DNA from: Callaeas wilsoni
Lineage: Eukaryota > Chordata > Aves > Passeriformes > Callaeidae
Reading direction: 5' to 3'
Assembly: GCA_013398955.1 (NCBI GenBank)
Contig: VWPU01004989.1
Span: 310,001-374,000 of the forward strand
Length of the DNA stretch: 64,000 bases
In this document: positions 13,209 through 26,700 of the stretch, piece by piece
Numbering within the stretch: position 1 is the first letter of the stretch
Layout of the letters: each line of letters opens with the position of its first letter
Program-made: the position numbers and the translations under genes
The notes under the pieces: model-generated
What the model was told of the DNA's origin: nothing
Databases searched by the model: none
Seen by the model: only the letters and a program-made list of their open reading frames with translations

Positions 13209-13620
13209 ACACCGTGAGGGCCAGCTACTCCCTTGGCTCAGGGAAGCCTGGAGCTGGGAGCAGCCCTGACGCCAGCCATGCCCTTGCCGATTGTTTCCAT
13301 CCTGTGGGCACTGAGCACGGCAGAGAGAACCAGGGGCTACTAAAGTCCATCAATAGTCCCAGGCAGGGCGAGGGATGAGCCAGGACTGGGGTCCAGCCAG
13401 GAGAAGAACACAAAATAGGAAAAGATTGGAGAGAGCATCCCTCCAAGGGTCCCTCCCAGAGGGCAGACCCCAGCCCATCTGCCATAAGACAGGGTTGGTG
13501 GTAAGGGCCGAGCTGAAAAAGCTCCCCAGGACTGTGGGAAGTGGGGGACGTGCAGTCCCCAGTGGGCTGGTGAGGGCCAGCCTGGCCTGGGGGTGCCTTT
13601 GCCTTCCTACATTGTCGATG
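13209..13620. other. GC-rich block of unknown origin
   Basis: A sharp compositional island of about 410 bp, from GTGAGGGCCAGC to CATTGTCGATGC, that is markedly G+C-rich with several CpGs, set in AT-rich DNA. Both strands have overlapping open frames (91-132 codons), expected when stop codons are rare and not evidence of coding. The abrupt edges suggest an inserted element, possibly an LTR or other retroelement I do not recognise. No clear terminal repeats or target-site duplication were found. Confidence 0.4.
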
Positions 13621-13797
13621 CACAAAGCTCCTACTTCCTCCTGTCTTAATTTCCAGATTATATTTTCTTCAAACTTATACCTTCTAATAGCACTGTGATG
13701 TTTCAGTCTGTGGGTACCATTTTTTCTTAAAAGAAACCACCAAAGTTGTCCAGGACTAAGTTTGTCAAAAGTAAAGGCAGAAACCCTTACTTCTCAT

Positions 13798-13906
13798 AAA
13801 AAAAAAAAAAAAAAAAAAAGAAAACCCTACCCCCAAAAAAAAAAAAAAAAAAAAAACCCACAAAAAAAACCCAACCAAAAAACCCCACAACTAAACAAAA
13901 AAACCC
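13798..13906 (+). repeat. A-rich / AAAACCC low-complexity tract
   Basis: Two long A runs (about 13798-13819 and 13836-13856) are separated and followed by A runs broken by CC, CCC and CCCC. Similar C-in-A tracts occur at 37517-37612, and with G and T on the plus strand at 31061-31139. It could be a decayed retroposon tail or a simple repeat expansion. Confidence 0.85.
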
Positions 13907-15483
13907 AGAAAATATTATTATTTCATTTTGTTACAAATATTTTTTAAATCTTCCTGACCTCATAAAATATTTCATTTGTAATGAAATGGCATTTCTCAGT
14001 ACTTTTGAGGCGGAATTCATCAGATCCAACATTAACAAAACTTCCAGAATATAAAAATATAATGTAAAATCATTCATCTCAGAATAGGTCCGCTTCCTAC
14101 TTTCCTTAGTCTGTAGTTCATGACAGTTTTCTATTTATTGACCCTTTACTGGCATGAAGAAATCCAATTACAAGTTAATTGTAAAAACTACAACTTTAAG
14201 TCAGCCTCCTAGATCCAAATATAGGAACATAATATCAATAAAATTTTCAATAGTTTTGAGTACCCAGAAGACTTACAAACCTTGTGTCCAGTTCCAAAAC
14301 GTTTTTTTTTCTTTTATCTTAGTTCTATTGCTAGTATTATTACTATTTCACTATAAGGATGCTAGCCTTGCCACATCATTTCGGAGGCAGATTTTGCATA
14401 ATTAGGCTGCAGGGACCATGAGTCCAGTTTTCCAGAGCTGTAGACTATTTTGAAATAATCATTTAATGCAGAAGGTTTTGCTGAACCTTCATTCACAGAG
14501 TTTTAAGTGCTGCATGCCAAAGGACATTTTTCCAACTACATAAAAGAGATTCATAACAAATTTAATGACCAAAACTTACAATCCTTACATCCAAAAGGAA
14601 AGAAGTGGGAGAGATCAAAAATTTTTAAGAAATAATCATATCAGGCTGCCTGACACTCAGGGTTAGAAACGCTTACCTTCCCAAGAGTACATCCAAAATA
14701 AATCCACTGGAGTTATTTTAGTCTGCAGCAGCAAACTGAAGAGAGTTTGACCACAAGGCCAGAGTTCAGAAACATTGTTAGAACTGTCTTATACTTCAAG
14801 AAATCAAAGTTTTAAAATCTCTGGTAGCTACAAAACATTGACGTCATCTACTCAGCATGGAAATAGGTAACATGCTGATTCATTTCCAAATTTAGTGGAC
14901 TTTATTGTTATTCTCTTGTAAGTACCTTCCTAAAATAATCTCTTTCTATCAGTCTTTAATGTGCCTCTATCCAGCTGAAGAAACTTGTGATATTTTCTTT
15001 TAGCAAAAGCTACTTTCAGAATATTTTGATTATTCTTTCTTCCTCCACATATTTGATGTTTCTAATTTAGATTGTTATACTAGGAATAAAACTAATTAGT
15101 TGGTGGAATCAACTGATATGCAACATAAAGTAATTCATTGTTTTGTTTTAAGGATATCTTCTGATATCTCCTGAACCATAATTGGGCCACTGGAGAGGTT
15201 AATTAAAACTTTGTAGAATAATTAAGCAAATTCCAGCTACTTTTCTCTAATTTAGTAATTCTCAGTTAAATTCAGTCTATTAGTTGCACTAATGTGTCTA
15301 TAATGTTCCAAGTACTCAAAACTTTATGTTGTTATTAGAAAAATGTTCTTTTACTCTCAAAACTAAGAAGACAAAAAATATAAAAACTTTGGCTTAGTTT
15401 GAATTTTATGATGGTGTTATTGAACTTCACTTTTCTTCTGTGCTTTTGCAGTTTTTTTAGTGTTAGAACCAAGGAATCAGTTA
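13907..15483. other. Unique-looking non-coding DNA
   Basis: AT-rich with no supported gene. It contains a perfect CRE-type octamer TGACGTCA at 14839-14846 (see findings). Confidence 0.6.
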
Positions 15484-15530
15484 GAATCACAGAATCCCTT
15501 ATGCTGGAAACAGCCTTTAAGATCATCAAT
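15484..15530 (-). mobile_element. Short CR1 LINE 3' remnant
   Basis: GAATCACAGAATC is followed by a degraded block equivalent to GGAAGGGACCTTTAAGATCATC (here TGGAAACAGCCTTTAAGATC). This is the reverse complement of the CR1 3' terminus. Only about 45 bp can be recognised, so this is an old or heavily truncated copy. Confidence 0.65.
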
Positions 15531-18500
15531 GTAATATAGTATCTTTCTTTCACTTGGTGAAGAAGTGTCACTGCCCCCACACATGACTACATAATCACCT
15601 AGTTCTTAGAACATTTCCTGTGGACCAGAGAAATTTTTGTTCCTGGAGGACATGTTTAAACCTCTTTCCCAGAAGGGCTCTACTTCCCAAATAATTGTCA
15701 AGCTTATAATGAACATCAAATCTACTTTAATAAGAATGAGGGCATTGCTGCATTACCCAAGCAAGTGAGACAGATAAATGATTCTGACAACACATTTGAA
15801 ACATATTTTAGGGAATTGTAGAAAATAGCTTCTCTGTTCTGTCCCTGGGATGAGAGATAAGCGTGCACAGAGAGATTTTCACTTACTGGTGAAGCTCCAT
15901 CTTAAAACTTTTTGAAACATAACAATTGTACCAGCCTTGGATGCAATACTATCAGTGCAAAGCATAAATGCATTATTGTTCCTATAGGATTTTCTCTACC
16001 AGAAATACCATGTAATAATAATACTTAAAATTGCGTTTATATTTTTGTATCATATTATTGGTTCAATGCCACATTTACCAATCAATAATATCCAAATTTT
16101 CTTGCCTACCATCTTCCAAACCTGTCCATATTACAGTTAATCTTCTACAAAGACTAGATTCAAGAAAAGACAGGCATCTGAAAACACCCTGCAGTGAGGC
16201 ACAACTCCTGGTTAAATAGTTAGATTCCTTAGTTAACACCAGGGAGTTGATAAAATTAATAAAATGAGATCCAAAATCCAAGACACGAGTTAGAACTGCT
16301 GAACAAAGGGGTGTATTTTTAAAGCTGACAGTCCTCATGCAGGAGTGCTGTGAGATGTTCTTATCCAGCTGTAAACCATTGACCTGGAATCTCTTCCTAG
16401 GAATGATGCTTATAATGTTTTTCTAAAGAGCTAAGTGACATTCAGCCAGCTGAAGCACAGCTTTGTGAGAAGTGTATGATGGTGCTCACTACTCCGAGAG
16501 CCAAGAAGGAGGGGCCTGGGTGCATTGTCCTGCTCCTGCTGAGCAAACTCTGATATCCACCGCTCCTCTCCCAGGAGAATGCTCTTGCTAGCAAGACTAT
16601 AATGGGGCTTAACCCAGTATCCAGTAGTTCTGTAGAGCTGTGAAGCAAGGTGTTCACAGCTCGCTCAGTCAGAGAGGAAAAGCAAGTACATAGGGAAGGT
16701 AAGATCATGACATGATACAAAGTGGTATTCCCCAGGAAATTAATATAGTCCCTGCTCCCTGTATGGTTTCTATGCTTTATATTTAAATAAATAAATAAGC
16801 CAGTTTACTATTTATGTAAATTGCTTTTATCAGTGAGTCATAACACATATGAGGTAGAAGTGTTTTAGTAAAGGAATTACTGCATGTTTACTTAATGGTG
16901 CTTCTTTCACTAAGTGGGCACAAAGATGCTCAGCACAAACAAAAAGAAGGCACCCTAGGATATGGTAATATCCTGCTATGAAATAATGAAGTAGTTAAAG
17001 CTTTTCTGCAGCTAGAATTGCACCCACTGTGAGGTTAGAGTCATATGTTTGGACATTACCTTTCACTTGACTTTCCTAAGATTAGCTTAAACTCACGAGT
17101 ATCAGGCCCTTGGTAATTTTTTTCCCCTTTTGCTAGTATTATTCTTTCTATTTCTAGTTAAAAACCGATTTCTATTGACAATGAGCCAAAGTTTTCTAAA
17201 CCAGAAAACTTAATAACACTTTTAATTTTAGTACAATTGTGAAAATATTGATCAAAATTGATACAGAGACCGATCCTTAAAATAGTCCCTGGCAACTTCT
17301 CTTAAGCCTGAGATTTCACCTTCTGACACAGCATGTGCTGCATTTTTCTCTCTATCATATGTTAGACTGAGTTCCTATTCTAACTTGAGTAACATTTTCC
17401 AATGAAGACACAGATCAAACATTTTGTGGCAAACAGATTTACTATCTCCCTTTATGTAAGAAACTATTTATTTTAGTCAAAGAAGGATAATCTGTTATTC
17501 AGACATGAGCTGTCTTTTAAGAGCTATGCTTAGTTGTACTATGCTTTCTTTTAACGTCCATGTCATCAATCTACTTTCCTGAGAAAGAGTTCTTTAAAAA
17601 TACACACTCTCTTTTGAAAATGAACTGCTGAGTCACTCCAGCTTGCTTTTCCAGCAGATGTAGTGTTATTAGAGATTCATTGTTAACCAAAGTTATTCAT
17701 AAGCTCATAGATTTGTTAAAAATTCTGACTGACCTACAATTTGATTCACTGTGTGAGCCAGATCCTCAATTCTTCTTGTGTCGAGCTCTCAGAGCTTTGC
17801 TTTTCATGTGTTACTCACTTTTTTCTGTCCTTCGTTCTCATTAGCTCTCCTTTCACTCCCATGCTCAAAGTCAGCAGCTGTACTGAAAACAGAAGCAGTA
17901 ATTTTATTCTATGGCTCTAATTTCCCTACATCTTTAACCTCTGGCCTGTCATCTTTGTACTTACCTTTACCCTCATGTTTTACCTGTTCGATAGTATTAT
18001 TCTAAGACAAATTTACTTATTAATTTTATTTCTTTATGGAAATAGAAAGTCAATATTTCCTGATATTTTTTAATTATTATTTTATCTCCAAACTTCTAAA
18101 AAAGAAAAAAGAAAGAGAGATTGTCACTCAGTTTCATTTTCATCTGTATAGATTTCTTCCCCAGTTTTTGTTAAGATAATACCTTTGCTAGAAAAACTGG
18201 AAGTTTTTCTTTATGGTAGATAGCTTTCAAACGTTTTGCTTTTGACTTGTACATGGAAGAATATAATTTCTTCATGTGTCTGAATCAGTGGGTAGTAAGC
18301 AATTCCCTTAACCTGCTAGAGTTCAAATTCAAGGATTTGATTTATTTTTGGAGCTGCTTCTTGATCCTCAAAACTTTCAGGTTTTTCAAAAAGTCCTGAT
18401 CGATCAGAAGTCCATATCACAACTGGATTAGTGTTCCCCTAACAGGTTTAGAAGACAGGACGAATATCTCAACAAATGCAAGATTTTCTTTTCATTAGGT

Positions 18501-20485
18501 CTATTCCTTTAGGTTTCAATACTTGATGACATAAATCTTCCAATAGCCAGCAAATTTTTTACATAGGTGTTCAGGATTAATCCGGTATGATTATTTTTCC
18601 TCTTAAGGAGAGCTATTATTTTGGTACTAAGTAACCAAAGCATTACGAATTCAGTCTTTCCTAGGTCAAGCCCTCTGGAGCTGTGCAAAAGGCTCTTGCT
18701 GTGCATAAAGTCAATCAAGGGTAACATGCTGGTGACCATGTGCTTTTGTTCTCCATTTTGCAGTTTCAACATGCTATCATTTGACCCCGAACTGAGCCAC
18801 AAGTCTACGAGCTAAAGATTGCTCTGGATCAGTCACAACCAATGGCCCAGGTCCATCTATACTAGAACTAAGACAAAGATCCATTAAGTACAAATTATAG
18901 GTCAAAGTCATTATTACACGTAAGCGCATTTCAGTGCCGTTTTTAAGAAATCATTTTATTTCATTTCTGGATTTCTAAGTACTACTACTTTAAACAGACA
19001 CAAACAATGTACCAGCAAAAGAAAAGAAAATCTAATTTTTAGACTTATCATCCTATCTTTGTGTTCAGCAGTGTAAGGGCATCAAAGAGAAGGTTTCAAG
19101 GTTTCTGACAAAAGAATTACATTTTCTTTGTGTTCTCCAGCATTTTCCAAGTAAGTATGTGCCTCTTGATAGTATTATCTTGATTATAAAAAATTGTACC
19201 ATGAGTATTGCCATTTATTGCAAAGATCCTTCTTGTTCATGGAACAGTGCTCTTTTACACATCTGTTGTGTTACATACGTGCACACACAACTGTGGTCAA
19301 AGTCTTGCTGTTGAGAGTCCTACTGCCTGAAAGGCATCACAGCACCCCCCAGAGCAGGGCATAACTGGGCAGAGGATGAGAGCTACAGAACTCCTGAGCC
19401 TCTGTAGTTCGGGATTCTGCACACAAAGATCTGATATTAGAGGATACTCTTTATACAACAGGAAAAACCTGCACAGATAAAGGGTGAAACCCCAAACCCA
19501 CATTCTGAGGGTTGTCCACTGCTCATGATAACTGTTTTAAAGCTAGTTATTAAGGCAAACTCAAACTCAAACTGTCTCAGTGCTGCACTTGCTTTCTTCT
19601 ATTGCAATCAGTGTACCTCCTTGGGAAGCTGCTGTCTGCCCTGTAGCTTCCTCATCTACAGCAAAAATTTTATTCACCCTGGGTTTGGTGTGTTGGAGAT
19701 TTTGCAGGGGTTGTCAAATGGAAGAGACTGGGGCCTATTCTCTGGACATAGGGAAAAATAGCTAGAGTGGTTCTTTTCATGTTTAATCCACCCATAGACA
19801 TTTTCTAAGGACCTTATATTCACACTGGAAGTACTGAATGTCTGCCTGTTTAATTTCCTGCTATCTCCTCCTCAAAAAGCAATTTTTAATGTCTCTGACT
19901 TCAAGTAGAGTAATAGCAAGTGGGTCAGCTGAATTAAACCAAATTTGCATAAAATCTAGCACAGTTCTCATTTTTATCTGGAACTATAAAGTGATTTGAG
20001 AAAAAAAAAATCTTTAAAATGTTAATTTCAGCTCTATTGGTATGCCATATATGGAAATCACATAAATCAACTGCAGCTCTGAGCACAAAAAGAAATAAGA
20101 GCTGTAGGGGTAATTGTGCTCCAAACATGATTTTGAAAGCACCATAAAAAGTGAAGTAGCATGTATATCAATAAACTTTTAGAAGATATTCTGCATGATT
20201 GCAGGATCCCATTATAGTTGACTTGTTAATATTGGTAACTTAAGATCATTGCAGTTCTTTCAAAATATGCACAGGCAGAAGTATATGAATCCTTGGTATA
20301 ACCTCAGACACTAAAAATCAGTGTGAAAGAAGGAGATGAGTCGTTAATTGCCAGAAACTCAACACAGCTTCTCAGAACAAGATTTTTTCAATAGGTATGA
20401 TTCTGATAGAACTTTTTCTGGTTTTAAAATTCTTCGGTATATTTGACTTTTGATATGTGGAACATGTCTTTTACAAGGATAGGAT
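15531..20485. other. Unique-looking non-coding DNA
   Basis: About 5 kb without a recognised repeat or supported gene. It has slightly GC-richer patches at 16440-16720 and 19290-19510, both with only short unrecognisable open frames (under 100 codons). Confidence 0.6.
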
Positions 20486-20795
20486 GAAGATCTGGACCTG
20501 TTCAGCCTCAAAAAGAGATAACTGAGAATGGGCCTCATCAATGTTTATAAGTGTCTGGGGGGAGAGCACCAAGAGAATGAAGCCAGGCTCTTCTTGGTGG
20601 TGCTGAGCAATGTGACACGAGTCAATGGGCAGAGACTGACGCACACAAAGTTCCACCTGAACATGAGGGAGAACTTCTTTGCTTTCTGAGTGACCGAGCA
20701 CTGGAACAGATTGTCCGGAGAGGTTGTAGAGTCTCCCTCACAGGAGATATTCAAGAACTGTCTGGACACAATCCTGTGCTCTGGGGTGATCTTCC
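20486..20795 (+). mobile_element. CR1 LINE fragment, 3' UTR-proximal part
   Basis: About 310 bp align in order with the end of CR1: GACCTGTTCAGCCTCAAAAAG, an ATGGGCCTCATCAATGTTTA block, GAGAACTTCTTTGC, CACTGGAACAGATTGTC, GAGGTTGTAGAGTCTCC and TCAAGAACTGTCTGGACAC. The usual CCCTTCCAAC...ATTCTGTG terminus is missing, so the 3' end is deleted or too diverged to see. Short open frames on the minus strand here are shadows of the repeat. Confidence 0.88.
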
Positions 20796-23700
20796 TAGTG
20801 GTTTTGTTTGAAAGGATGTGACATGATAGAAGGAATGGAGAAGTTTAAAAGCTGTTGTTTGCTGATTATTTCTTAAGCAAAATAACAATTTAAGGGATCT
20901 TTTAATTTCTCTGCCTGGCAATTTTCAATGAAGTCTTAAATAAAAAATGTTATTTCAATCTGAGAAGCTACAAATTGCTTAAGGTGAAAGAAAGCTGATT
21001 ATACGTTAAAAGAACCCTAATAGGATAAACAAAATGGTTAAATGAAACTTTCAGATAAAGAGCAATGAGGAAAGAAAAGAGCAGTAACTACTGTACAAGA
21101 CACTTTTTATATCATTGGGGTTTAATTTTATTTGTTTGGTTGACTCTAAACTGATTTCTCTGTTCATATCTTTTTGATTTTCTGCAAAAAGGTTTATAAA
21201 AATATGTTCCTTATCCAGACCGAAGATGATGTCCACTGCTTAACCATCATAAATTAAATTGAGCCCTCAGTATCGTAGATAGTTGTGTTTATGCCTAGCT
21301 ATATTAACACGAGTTATCCCTTTATAAAAACTAACAAACAGATGCACGCAGCATTCAACACCTCACAATACTATTGGAGTTCTGAGGGATAGCAAGCATC
21401 TCCTTTCCTTTGTGGGACTGAGTTACAAATTCAACATTATATTCCCCGGTTTACAAGTAAATACATTACATCTGTGTGCGCTATTAGAACTTAGGAATTT
21501 CTTTAGTGAACTACATAACTAATTTGAGAACTGTCAAATAAAAAATATCTCATACTGTATTACAGAACTACAAAACTAAAGATTTGTGATTTAACATAGT
21601 TTCCATGTCTTTTTTTGACATCTCCATATATATTTAATCATTGTTTCTGATGAAAAAAGAATAGTATTTTTTTCCCTTAGTGTGGAATAATACTGAAAGC
21701 AATAGTTCACCAGAAAGAGTGTGTACTACTTCTCACACCCTGCTTATGCTAATGAAGTCAAACCTGTTCCTGCTTTACATGTATGACAAATAGCTACAGA
21801 AAGCAAATTAAATATTTTTCATGTCTAGATTTTTTTCTAAAGCAAGCCATATTTATAACTTAAGTATGCTTAATACTGTCCCCAAAAGAAATGACAACAC
21901 CCAGAACCTTGGACCTAAAGGAAGATAGAGGTCAAAAAAAAGCAGTTTAAAAAGGAACTTTCTTTAAAAATTTGTACGACAGATAAAAAACTTTTAAAAA
22001 TATTTTTTTGGTTAAAAAAAAAAAAAGTCTCCACATGCACAAGAGTCATGATTTTAAGCTGCACAAGTTTAACTTGAATGTTTCAAAGTACTGAATACTC
22101 AAAAAAGTGTAAGAGAAGTATACCTTAGGGCATGGTTAATAATAAGTTCCACGATGCAGTTCATAAATATCTTATCAATTCCATAATTTCTGTAAACTAG
22201 TTCAGCATGTTCAAAGTTTTCAGAATTTCTGTCACTGAACCTAGTATCAATACTAACATCTATAAAATAAATATTTAGGTCAGTGATGACCTCAAAGAGT
22301 AATTATATAATCTCTTACAAAACCAGGAATTTTAGCTCAGAGAAATAATTCTCTAATACAATAAGATAAGCTATTTTGCATTCATCTCAGTTTTGAATCT
22401 TCCTCAATTTTTGTAATCTTTTACAAGGAGAGGACTCCAGATGTCCACCTATGTTAAATGTCATACACTTGACGTACATTCGTCAGCTTGCGTTAAAGAA
22501 AAGACAGTAAAGAAGCTCTTTGTAACACTCAGTTCAGTAGTTCCATGAATTACTAACCACTGCTAAAAACATCATTGGGTTTCTTCAAGGATTTGGTTTG
22601 TTCTTCCTTGGAGCACCACACTAGGGTGGTAAATCAAATGTATGGTAGTAAATCAAATTCAGTACTGTTAACTGTTATGAGGCATTGTGCTGCTCAGTCT
22701 CCTGTAGAACTTACATACAATGGATAAACTCTAATTTCCTTGAAAGCTCAAATAGCTTTTACTTAATGACTTTCTAAGATAGTAATTATTGACTCAGTTA
22801 ACAACAGTGGCTTCAGAGGTGCTTTGACCAGCTGTGTTGATATGCAGTAAAGGGTTTTTAAGATGCCATAATGGGACTAAAGTAATCATTTTGGTCAATC
22901 ATGTAAATGTTCAGCCTACATAATATTGACTTGAGATATGTCACCTCCCTGGAGACTTAAGGCCCACATGATATTGAATTTGTCAAGCCACTTCAGTGCA
23001 GAAATCAACAAAAAGTCACTGAAGATGAATACCTTTTAAAGAAAAGCATACTTGTAAAACATGTATTATGCAGAGGAAACTGGAAACAGTAAGTTTTAAC
23101 GGTACATAAAAAACTTCTAAGCATTTAGCATTGATTGCATACTAGAAAAGAAACACTAAATATTGAAAAAAATTTAGGGTTGAAAATTGCAAAGGTTATA
23201 GCTATGAAATATTTTTCTCAGTTTAGAAAAATAGAAAAAAAAACCCTTTCTTTTGTATCATGCAATTAGCTCAGTGCAAATGCTCTTCCTCTTCATGATC
23301 CTTCCCCTCTTTTTTTTTCCCCTTTAAATTAGTCCTTGTATATAATGACCTTAGAATCAGAGCTGTACCTGAATAAGTCCTTTAGTGCCACAAGCTTATT
23401 GGTCTAAAGAAACTGGCAAGCAGAGCACAGTAGACACCTCACATGAGAACCAGAGCATTTTTACATTTAAAAATCTTCACAAAATAGCACTGCTTTTTAG
23501 GAGGAAGGGAATGTACTTTGTGTTTTTTCCACTTAGTGATCCTCTAACCATATTTTATAAAAATGTGCACATTCCTCTGAGATCATAAGTGAAATTTAGT
23601 ACATTAAATAAAACCTTGCATTATCCAAAGGAGGAAAAGAGCGACTTCTCTCGGTAATGCGCTGATTTCACAAGACTTCATGAAAGGTCTTCTTGCATAG

Positions 23701-26700
23701 CTAGGCATGCTCAATTTTGAAATCAGGTAGTTGGACTTTATAAACTGAATCTCCCAATTTCTTGAAGTGATCCAAGACTCCACTGTCCAGCAGTATTGCA
23801 AATCCCAGTTACCATAACATAGATTTTGCGAATACTCTTACTGTAAGAATGTCACTACAAATATTCAAAATGCCAAGTCTTTTGAGGGAAATAGATGTAT
23901 TAATACAAGACCACTATGATCTACAAAACCCTGGATTAAGTTCCTGATTATTTCTTCGTGTAGGCATGATTTTCTATACAGCCAGGCTCCTGTCAGACTT
24001 ACACAATGCAGAATGACTTTCTCACTCAAAGATAGTGCATTATGTATAGTTCTCTTTTGAGCCTTCTCATTCTGGAAAACCTCAGTACTCTCAGTGTCCA
24101 AGGGTTCACTGATCATTTTCTATGAGAGATGCCCAGTACAAGAAAGAACAATCAACTTGAAAAACCAAGAAATTAAATTCACTGAGTAAGGGATTCAGCT
24201 CTCATCTAGGTGTCTTTGCATATAACCCTGAATAGAACAAGTCTAATATTAGATCTTATAACTACTGCTCTGATGAAGAATCTGCAATTAAAATTATCAA
24301 TTAAATGGGTGTTAGTCTTTCTCATATATAGATTTCAATGCACTTTTTAAACTGAGTATCATTACTACCATCATTATAATGCAAACATGAAGTGAAGTCA
24401 TGCAAGAAGCTTTAATCATTCCCAGGCTGCACATCACACAGATCTTGCTTACCTAAGAAGCATTTAGACTTTTCAGTGCAAAGAGCTACAGGTGCGAGAT
24501 AGGTAAATAAGCTGAGAAAAAAAAAAAAAAGTGAAATAATAAAGATGAAAGCAAAACGTGTGATCAAACTTGATGTAAAAGGAAATTGGAAGCCAATAAA
24601 GAAATTAAAAAAACACGAAGAGATATGTTCAGTATAACAGGAGAAGAGGTAATCCTGGCAGCACTATATTTGATAAACTAGAATAGGGAAGCAAGCTGGG
24701 CTTCACAGTACATTAGAGTTAAGATAGCTGCGGATCAAAATGGCTATTCTAAAATGACTTGTGATAATTTAGCTGTGGACACATACAAATCTGGTTCTCC
24801 ATCCTGCAAAGAGACAGATGAGAGCAACCAATGTCAACATATATTTTTAATGATGAAAAATGTGTACATGCTTGAGCTGACCGTTGAGAAATTTGGATCA
24901 AATACATTACCTGAGCCTCAGCACAAACTTCAGTTAAGACATAACATGAGAAATGTAGGATCAGAAGTTTGGTTTGAATATACTAGGATATTTTAGTCCT
25001 CATGCTTCTAAAGAATTAAAGATAAAGAAAAGCTTTATATTTCGCCACCATCAGAAGGATTTTTTGGATAATATATGCTGTTTTAAGATGTTTCTAATAA
25101 AGATCTAACCAAGCTATCATTATGAATGATGCAATAAACCATTTAGAAATATTATCCCTGAAAACAAAGACTGCAGAAATTTAGAACTAAGAACTCTTGA
25201 ATCAGAATTCCAGAACATGTCAAACAATAGGTAAGGTTTTTTTTCCTACCTAAATGTAACTAAAAATGTGAGCAATTAACACTGCCCATAAGAAATTCTT
25301 CATGTTTATTTTGAATGAGTTATATTATTTTCTTTTCATATTAATCAGTCAAACATAAAACAAGAGTAATGTATTTAACTGACTCTTATGTAGATCTACA
25401 GCAAAAAAGCCAGATGCAGAAAATTTCTTCCTGTCTTTCACCAGGACCTCTACCGACTTTACAATTACCGTGCCAGGATATAAGAAGATTGCAAGACAAA
25501 AGCAGTAACATACAATGTTGTATATTAAGAATTCATCACAATAACTTGGGCAATGACTTAGTAGTGTAGCTCTTTGTGGCAGAGATGTGAAGGGGATCCA
25601 GGCTATAAAGAGAATTATGGATGTAACTCGAAGGGCAGATATAGACAAAATGTTTCCTGAGGCTAGAAGAAAAAACCATGAAGGGTGAAATTTGTCAGTA
25701 CAGTCCTCTGAAATGGTGCCCAGCAGCCTGGTTATAACCCTTTCATGGAAAGCTGGTACCACTGGGTCCTCCATAGCTTATGGCTTACTCTGTGCTATGG
25801 AAGCTTTTATGCAAGTGTATGATCCAAAGGCTACAGTGGAGGAGGCCACCCTTTCGCTGCTCACAATCTATAGTAATAGTTATTTCAAGGCAATGATCTA
25901 GTACAGACGGAAAAATCTGTACAGGTTATCAAAACAGGGAGGACTGCATTTTTGGTGCTTTCCAGTGGATATTAGAAATCATATCCAAAAAATTAACAAA
26001 ATTTGGAGAAAAAAAATTTATTTTCACTTGTCATTCTTTTTTTTTTTTTTTTACACATAATTCAGAGAGATATTGCTTTGCTTCAGGCAGAGTTTTTCTC
26101 TATGAATAATTATAGTAGCTAGTTGTCTCTCAAAACTACCCCATGCAATTACACTATATTTTTTTAAATTTATCATATCTACCTCTTTATATACAGTACA
26201 TAAATCACATAAGGCATAATGTCCATGGTATCAGAAATTATATAGTGACCAATGGCTGGTAAATTTGGTCAAATATCAATCTCAGATAAATTTTTTAATG
26301 AATAACAGGAAGTGTTACTACCACATATATTTAATGTCATTAAGATAACTGACTTGAACAGGTGAGCTAAAATTTGGTTTAGTTCTTAATTATATGTGGG
26401 GTTTTTTATAAACTAACTAAATATGAGCTATTGAGATTTTTATCAACCTTGTTGATTGTCATTTTATCTCATGAGAAAGCTTTCATCCCTCCTGAGATCT
26501 CTCATTGACACTTATACAGACTTGAAGTAAAACACCAAACAAAGGGGATCCTGCATATTTTTGGGACAGCAGCCTGTATAGGAAAAAAACTGAGGAATGG
26601 TGACTTTGACAAGGAAAGAGTTGTGATGAGTAGTGAAGCTCCCAGCCATAGGACAGCTTTCATATCAAATTAAAGAGGTGGTATTTTCAGGTTCAATAAA

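Noticed and set aside
13225..13698. Overlapping open frames on both strands of the GC-rich block
   Set aside because: Simultaneous openness on both strands reflects low stop-codon density in GC-rich DNA; no protein similarity was recognised.
13209..13906. Processed pseudogene with poly(A) tail
   Set aside because: There is no AATAAA shortly before the A run, a 180-bp AT-rich gap separates it from the GC-rich block, and there is no recognisable parent gene or target-site duplication.
25349..25774. 141-codon minus-strand open frame with hydrophobic stretches
   Set aside because: It looks membrane-like only because AT-rich DNA gives Leu, Ile and Phe codons. No family motif, and length is near chance expectation for 64 kb.
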